Of a stretch of DNA of 9,647 nucleotides, positions 5,881 to 9,647 are shown in pieces. The translations under genes were made by a program, and so were the position numbers. The stretch comes from JAWVZB01 sp033722375 (GTDB lineage: Bacteria > Actinomycetota > Nitriliruptoria > Nitriliruptorales > Nitriliruptoraceae). Below the pieces are notes generated by a model. It did no database searches and was not told where the DNA came from. It was given only the letters and a program-made list of their open reading frames with translations. Position 1 is the stretch's first letter. Each line of letters starts with the position of its first letter. The DNA is taken from positions 1-9,647 of the forward strand of contig JAWVZB010000109.1 of NCBI GenBank assembly GCA_033722375.1. The letters run 5' to 3'.

Positions 5881-7686
5881 ATGAGCGACTATCGCCCCCC
5901 ACTCCGAGACATCCGCTTCGTGCTCGAACACGTCGCCGGGCTTCCCGAGCTCGCCGAGACCGAGGACTTCGCCCATGCCGACCCCGACATGGTCACCGGT
6001 CTCCTCGAGGAGGCGGGGCGCTTCTGCGCGGAGGTGATCGCCCCGACCAACCGGACCGGCGACCTCCAGGGAAGCGTGCTCGAGCACGGGGAGGTGACGA
6101 CGCCCGAGGGATTCAAGAAGGCCTACCAGCAGTACGTCGAAGCCGGCTGGGGCACGATCCAGCACCCCCCCGAGTACGGCGGCGGCGGGTTCCCGCTGCT
6201 CGTCGGCAACGCGGTGAAGGAGATGATCACCGCCGCCAACATGGCCTTCTCGTTGTGTCCGCTGCTCACCACGGGCGCGGTCATCGACCTCGTCCATCAC
6301 GGGGACGACGAGCTCCAGCAGACCTTCCTCCCCAAGATGGTGACGGGGGAGTGGGGCGGCACGATGAACCTCACCGAGCCCCAGGCCGGCTCCGACGTCG
6401 GAGCTCTGACCACGAAGGCCGTTCCGGTCGAGGACGGCACCTATCGCATCACCGGGCAGAAGATCTTCATCACCTACGGCGAGCACGACCTCACCGAGAA
6501 CATCATCCACCTCGTCCTCGCCCGCCTCCCCGACGCGCCCCCGGGCACGAAGGGGATCTCGTTGTTCCTGGTGCCGAAGTACCTCGTGAACGACGACGGA
6601 AGTCTGGGCGCGCGGAACGACGTCACGTGCGTCGGGCTCGAGCACAAGCTCGGGATCCACGCATCGCCCACCTGCGTCATGGCGTTCGGTGACGACGGCG
6701 ACGGCGCCGTCGGCTACCTCATCGGCGAGCCCAACAAGGGCATGCGTCAGATGTTCACGATGATGAACGACGCCCGGCTGGGCGTCGGCATCGAAGGCCT
6801 CGCGATCGCCGACCGCGCCTACCAGCAGGCCGCCGCCTACGCCCGCGAACGCCGCCAGGGCAAGGCCACCTTGCGGGGCGGTGAAGAGGACGACGGACAC
6901 TCCCAGGCGTTGATCGTCCGCCACCCGGACGTGCGGCGGATGCTCATGACCATGCGCGCCTACATCGAGGCGATGCGCTGCCTCACCTACGTCAACGCCC
7001 GGGCGATCGACGACGCCGGCCACGCCGGCAACGAGGCCGACCGTGAGGAGGCCCAGAAGCTCGCCGACCTCCTGACTCCCATCAGCAAGGCCTGGTGCAC
7101 CGACCTCGGGGTCGAGCTGACCTCCCTGGCCGTCCAGGTCCACGGCGGTATGGGCTACGTCGAGGAGACCGGCGTCGCCCAGCACTTCCGCGACGCCCGG
7201 ATCGCCCCCATCTACGAGGGCACCAACGGCATCCAGGCCATCGACCTGGTCATGCGCAAGCTCCCGTACGACGGCGGGGCGTTCGTGAAGTCGTTCCTGG
7301 CCGACATGAAGGCCACCGCCAACGAGCTCGCCGACGGTGAGCTGGCGGACGTCGGGGCGCGGCTGGCGGGTGGCGTCGACACGCTCGAGGAGGCCACCGA
7401 CTGGATCTTCGCGCACCGCGAGGACCTCGCCGACGTCCTCGGCGCCGCCACCCCCTACCTCCGGCTCTTCGGCCAGGTCGTCGGCGGTTGGTTCCTGGCA
7501 CGCTCCGCCGCGGCGGCGGCCGCGCTGCTGGACGGGGCCGACGACGCCGACCGCGCCTTCGCCGAGAACAAGATCGCCACCGCCCGGTTCTACGCCGACA
7601 ACCTGCTGCCGCTCGCGCATGGCCTGCTGCCCGCGGTCACCGCGGGTGGGGACGAGCTCTTCGCCATCGACGCGGCGGAGCTGTAG
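5881..7686 (+). CDS. DmdC-type acyl-CoA dehydrogenase (about 600 aa)
   Basis: This 601-aa FAD-dependent acyl-CoA dehydrogenase belongs to the long subfamily that includes 3-methylmercaptopropionyl-CoA dehydrogenase (DmdC) and many fatty acyl-CoA dehydrogenases. The N-terminus, YRPPLRDIRFVLEHV, is typical of that group. Other marks are LTEPQAGSD at 164-172, GQKIFITYGEHDLTENIIHL (192-211), and HGGMGYVEETGVAQHFRDAR at 421-440. IYEGTNGIQ at 444-452 contains Glu446 at the catalytic-base position. Residues 460-601 form the extra C-terminal helical domain that short dehydrogenases lack. Sequence alone does not separate DMSP-derived substrates from ordinary acyl-CoAs, so no gene symbol is given. The start is the ATG at 5881, which may be leaderless. 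The rhodanese-CBS gene starts 4 nt after the stop, suggesting an operon. Confidence 0.95.
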   Translation: MSDYRPPLRDIRFVLEHVAGLPELAETEDFAHADPDMVTGLLEEAGRFCAEVIAPTNRTGDLQGSVLEHGEVTTPEGFKKAYQQYVEAGWGTIQHPPEYGGGGFPLLVGNAVKEMITAANMAFSLCPLLTTGAVIDLVHHGDDELQQTFLPKMVTGEWGGTMNLTEPQAGSDVGALTTKAVPVEDGTYRITGQKIFITYGEHDLTENIIHLVLARLPDAPPGTKGISLFLVPKYLVNDDGSLGARNDVTCVGLEHKLGIHASPTCVMAFGDDGDGAVGYLIGEPNKGMRQMFTMMNDARLGVGIEGLAIADRAYQQAAAYARERRQGKATLRGGEEDDGHSQALIVRHPDVRRMLMTMRAYIEAMRCLTYVNARAIDDAGHAGNEADREEAQKLADLLTPISKAWCTDLGVELTSLAVQVHGGMGYVEETGVAQHFRDARIAPIYEGTNGIQAIDLVMRKLPYDGGAFVKSFLADMKATANELADGELADVGARLAGGVDTLEEATDWIFAHREDLADVLGAATPYLRLFGQVVGGWFLARSAAAAAALLDGADDADRAFAENKIATARFYADNLLPLAHGLLPAVTAGGDELFAIDAAEL

Positions 7687-7690
7687 GCGC

Positions 7691-8338
7691 ATGGAGGTCA
7701 TCGGACGGGAGCGTGTCGACGAGCTGGTCGCGGAAGGGGCGCAGCTCATCGAGGTCCTGCCACCCCACCAGTACGAGCACGCCCACCTCCCGGGTGCGAA
7801 GAGCCTCCCGTACAAGACGCTCGATCCGGACACGATCGAGATCCTCGACCGGGACCGCCCGGTCATCACCTACTGCTCCGGCTTCCTCTGAGACCAGTCT
7901 CCGCGAGCCGCGTGGCGGCTCGAGACGCTCGGGTTCGAGACCTACGACTACGCCGGGGGCAAGCGGGACTGGGCTGCTGCCGGCCGTGCGTTGCAGACCC
8001 CGGACGGCGAGGTGCGGCCCGCGCTCATGGAGGCGCTGACCGACGTGCCGACGTGCCGGCTCGACACGCCCATGAGCGAGGTCGAGGACCTGATCGGGGA
8101 CGCCTCGTTCGTGCTGGCCGTGGACGAGCGAGACGTCGTCCTCGGGAAGGTCCTCGCGCGCTCGGTCGACGCTGCCGCCGGTGAGGGACGAGCCCGCGAC
8201 CACCTCATCGAGGGCCCCACCACGGTTCGTGCCGACGAGGACCTCGACGCGCTCACCGAGCGGATGGAGCGGGCCGACACCTCCAGCGTGATCGTCACGA
8301 CCCCGGAAGGCCGGCTGCTCGGGCTCTTCGTCCGCTGA
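7691..8338 (+). CDS. rhodanese-CBS fusion with in-frame TGA, possible selenoprotein
   Basis: Read with the TGA at 7889-7891 as an amino acid, this is a 215-residue protein. Residues 1-100 form a rhodanese-like sulfurtransferase domain: LIEVLPPHQYEHAHLPGA, then PVITYC at 57-62, then the active-site loop, then SPRAAWRLETLGF and YDYAGGKRDW. Residues about 103-215 form a degenerate CBS pair, clearest at PTTVRADEDL to EGRLLGLFV. The stop codon is at residue 67, directly before Asp68. Related rhodanese-like proteins often have C-x4-C there, so TGA replaces the second Cys (TGC or TGT). Frame and homology are the same on both sides, so this is not a frameshift. Options are selenocysteine insertion, favoured by the adjacent stem-loop; a recent nonsense mutation; or a base-call error. 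If TGA terminates, the 66-aa product lacks most of the fold. The start ATG lies 4 nt after the acyl-CoA dehydrogenase stop, with GGAG at 7677-7680. Confidence 0.72.
7897..7926 (+). promoter_or_regulatory. SECIS-like stem-loop just downstream of in-frame TGA
   Basis: An 8-bp perfect stem pairs CGAGCCGC (7904-7911) with GCGGCTCG (7915-7922) around a 3-nt loop, GTG (7912-7914). Below it, GTCT (7897-7900) pairs with AGAC (7923-7926), leaving a 3-nt bulge (7901-7903) on the 5' side. The structure starts 5 nt after the TGA at 7889-7891, and the loop lies 20 nt after it. Bacterial SECIS elements lie inside the coding region just downstream of UGA. They have a small apical loop with G among its first bases, and a 5'-side bulge is seen in some. 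All of these fit. The same bases encode the family motif RAAWRL, so part of the pairing could be a by-product of GC-rich codons. The function is inferred. Confidence 0.5.
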
Positions 8339-8355
8339 CGCTCTTCGTCCCTGAC
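8323..8355 (+). repeat. imperfect tandem duplication across the stop codon
   Basis: GCTCTTCGTCCGCTGAC at 8323-8339 is followed directly by a 16-nt near copy at 8340-8355 that lacks one G. The first copy contains the stop codon (TGA 8336-8338) of the rhodanese-CBS gene. The second fills almost the whole gap to the convergent gene ending at 8359. It looks like a small slippage duplication. Confidence 0.6.
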
Positions 8356-8358
8356 GCC

Positions 8359-9072
8359 TCAGTCGGCCCATACGCCGACGCGTTCGGCGTCGGCGGCGCT
8401 GCGATCGGGTCCGGCCACGACGACCGTCGCGAGCCCCGTGACGGCTGGCCTCGCCGCCACCGCGATCATCCACAGAAGTGGGTCCGGATCGGTCGCGAGG
8501 TCGAGTCCCAGGACCTGGTCCCGGTCCCATCGTGTCGCTGCTTCCTCGATCAGCTCCTCCTGGGTGAATCGCCTCGCCGGGGTCGCGAGCGCCGGGAGGT
8601 CGGGGCGCGCGCGGGGGATCGGGGGCTGATCCGGGAACGCCTGCACCTCGACCGGGTAGGCGGGCTCGAGCTGCCCGTCGGTGGGCGACCCGTCCACTGC
8701 GTCGCCGAACCACAGAGCCTCGGACGCGGCGTCTCCCTCCCAGCTCTCGTGGAGGACCGCGCTGGTCGCCCCCGGCACCTCGCTCGTGACCTCTGCCCCG
8801 ATCCACCACGCCGCCAGGCAGACCGCGGCCGGCATCCAGCCGGGTGGTCCCGACACGGCCAACCGTTCCCCTGGTCCCAGGTGGAAGTCGACCTCGAGCA
8901 GATGGGCGCCCTTGGCGGCCCACTGCGCCAGCGAAGCGAAGCCCTGCTCCTCCCGCCTGTCGTCGCGGAGGACGGTCACGGCGGGGCGGTGGCCACGGTG
9001 ATCGGCGGCCGCTCGCAGTCCCTCGGCGAGGCTCTGTGGAAGTGGCAGTTCGCGTCGACGGCCCAGCTGCAC
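8359..9072 (-). CDS. TIGR03089-like protein (truncated acyl-CoA-synthetase fold)
   Basis: The 237-aa product resembles the TIGR03089 family of actinobacterial proteins, which match only the N-terminal part of AMP-dependent acyl-CoA synthetases. The visible match runs from about 30 to 100: RPAVTVL, then FASLAQWAAKGAHLL, then LGPGERLAVSGPPGWMPAAVCLAAWWIGAEV. The ATP/AMP-binding motifs and C-terminal lid of full synthetases (about 500-600 aa) are absent, so adenylation activity is not expected and the function is unknown. The start is uncertain. GTG at 9072 begins just before the conserved part, with GGGGAG upstream and a TAGCAT -10-like box (9108-9113). ATG at 9147 would add 25 Arg-rich, unconserved-looking residues, and the frame is open to 9219. 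The gene is divergent from a LytR-CpsA-Psr-like gene, a pairing also known from mycobacteria, which supports the assignment. It converges on the rhodanese-CBS gene with a 20-bp gap. Confidence 0.78.
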   Translation of the reverse strand: MQLGRRRELPLPQSLAEGLRAAADHRGHRPAVTVLRDDRREEQGFASLAQWAAKGAHLLEVDFHLGPGERLAVSGPPGWMPAAVCLAAWWIGAEVTSEVPGATSAVLHESWEGDAASEALWFGDAVDGSPTDGQLEPAYPVEVQAFPDQPPIPRARPDLPALATPARRFTQEELIEEAATRWDRDQVLGLDLATDPDPLLWMIAVAARPAVTGLATVVVAGPDRSAADAERVGVWAD

Positions 9073-9107
9073 GGCGTCGCTCGCTCCCCGGTCTCGTCGG
9101 CCTCCCG

Positions 9108-9113
9108 ATGCTA
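9108..9113 (-). promoter_or_regulatory. candidate -10 box for the TIGR03089-like gene
   Basis: On the minus strand the bases read TAGCAT, a TANNNT match about 35 nt upstream of the GTG at 9072. It would give a leader of about 30 nt containing GGGGAG. If it is active, the ATG at 9147 lies upstream of the transcript and cannot be the start. Confidence 0.35.
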
Positions 9114-9218
9114 CCTTCCGTCGGGATCGGGGCACGTCGGGATCCATGCCTGCACGGCCCCTCACGTTCTCCTCGTGCCCCTCCGCGAGGTCCGAGCTGT
9201 CGACGAGGTGACGCGCCA

Positions 9219-9647
9219 CTGACCCGAGCCCCCGCTCCGCCCTTCACGTCGGTCCGGTACGCCCCGCGTAACACGCGCCGACGTGTCACGCGCATCGCGT
9301 TCGCGGTGCTGGCCGTCACGGTCGTGGCGCTCGTGGTTCTGGCGGTCGTGGGATGGATCTACGCCTCGAACCGACTCGATGCGACCCCGGTCGCCGGTCT
9401 CGCTCCGGTGATCGACGGTGAGCCGACCAACACGCTGGTGGTTCACACCGACGAGCTCGACAGCGACCAGCTCCTCTCGGCGGCCGTGGTGCAGACCGGC
9501 CGTGAGGAACCCGTGGTCCTGGCGCTCCCGCTGGACCTCGAGGTGACCGTGCCGGGCGCTGACTCCGGCCGCGTTCGCGACGTGTTCGCGGCCGGAGGTC
9601 GCGACCGCCTCGTCGCGGCCGTCAGCGACTACACCGGCCTGCCGCTC
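9219..9647 (+). CDS. LytR-CpsA-Psr-like membrane-anchored protein, 3' end outside window
   Basis: The frame is open to the right edge, giving 143 codons from the proposed start. An Arg-rich cytoplasmic segment (NTRRRVTR) leads into one membrane helix (about residues 26-47) and then an extracellular part. That part follows the order of an LCP domain: NTLVVHTDELDSDQLLSAAVV, VVLALPLDLEVTVPG, then FAAGGRDRLVAAVSDYTGLPL. LCP enzymes attach glycopolymers to the cell wall. Here the usual PRD motif reads PLD and the usual GSDSR region reads HTDEL, so conserved arginines are missing and it may be non-catalytic. No ATG or GTG starts near the expected position. CTG at 9219 has GAGGTG at 9205-9210 with 8-nt spacing and is my best guess; ATG 9108 is too long and GTG 9306 cuts into the helix. 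Confidence 0.68.
   Translation, partial: MTRAPAPPFTSVRYAPRNTRRRVTRIAFAVLAVTVVALVVLAVVGWIYASNRLDATPVAGLAPVIDGEPTNTLVVHTDELDSDQLLSAAVVQTGREEPVVLALPLDLEVTVPGADSGRVRDVFAAGGRDRLVAAVSDYTGLPL

Noticed and set aside
5728..7869. Long minus-strand open frame (713 codons) opposite the DmdC-type dehydrogenase
   Set aside because: It is a shadow produced by GC-rich codon bias. The plus strand encodes a full-length protein with clear family motifs throughout.
7889..7891. TGA read as tryptophan through a variant genetic code
   Set aside because: TGA terminates several intact genes in the window, and conserved Trp positions use TGG.
7889..7901. Programmed frameshift at the rhodanese stop
   Set aside because: Homology before and after the TGA is in the same frame, so no shift is needed.
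7892..7901. Small hairpin (GAGAC/GTCTC) directly at the TGA
   Set aside because: The loop would be only 2-4 nt with 4 usable pairs, and it competes with the much stronger stem at 7904-7922.
7637..9319. Minus-strand open frame of 560 codons covering the rhodanese-CBS and TIGR03089 region
   Set aside because: Its translation is low-complexity and rich in Arg and Gly, and it overlaps genes with recognisable domains in other frames.
1..9647. CRISPR array, tRNA, rRNA or insertion sequence
   Set aside because: I saw no regularly spaced repeats, cloverleaf-forming sequence, rRNA core sequence, transposase or flanking inverted repeats.

Overview
The window is GC-rich (about 70% by eye) and densely coded, and most third codon positions are G or C. 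The gene families suggest a high-GC actinobacterium (Actinomycetota): a TIGR03089-type protein next to a LytR-CpsA-Psr-like protein, GTG starts, and candidate leaderless or TANNNT promoters. I cannot place it below phylum. TGA is an ordinary stop codon for several genes here (1448-1450, 2245-2247, 5823-5825, 8336-8338).

Layout. Bases 1-301 hold no gene I can support, only C-rich sequence, a hairpin, a 10-bp direct repeat and a possible promoter. A plus-strand cluster follows: an acyl-CoA dehydrogenase (302-1450), an unrecognised 263-aa protein (1456-2247), and a small two-helix membrane protein (2244-2624) that overlaps the previous gene by 4 bp. It converges on a minus-strand pair: a tandem-domain MgtE/SLC41-type Mg2+ transporter (3902-5188) and, downstream, a soluble protein with two PhoU-like plus TrkA-C units (2659-3885). 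A stand-alone CBS-domain protein (5406-5825) is divergent from this pair. A DmdC-type acyl-CoA dehydrogenase (5881-7686) comes next. Four bases after it lies a rhodanese-CBS fusion (7691-8338) whose reading frame contains an in-frame TGA. A minus-strand TIGR03089-like protein (8359-9072) and the start of a divergent LytR-CpsA-Psr-like protein (9219 to the right edge) close the window.

The main observation is the in-frame TGA at 7889-7891. It falls where related rhodanese-like proteins carry the second cysteine of a C-x4-C active-site motif. The reading frame continues cleanly for 148 more codons through the rest of the rhodanese fold and a CBS pair. A strong stem-loop (7897-7926) with a GUG apical loop starts 5 nt after the TGA, and its loop lies 20 nt downstream. 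This matches the general layout of a bacterial SECIS element, so the gene may encode a selenoprotein (Cys62-x4-Sec67). A recent nonsense mutation or a base-call error remains possible.

A second point of interest is the Mg2+ module. The membrane part of MgtE is duplicated in one chain with no cytosolic sensor domains. The sensor-like parts (CBS pair; PhoU/TrkA-C repeats) sit in separate neighbouring genes. The idea that they regulate the transporter is inference from gene position and family knowledge.
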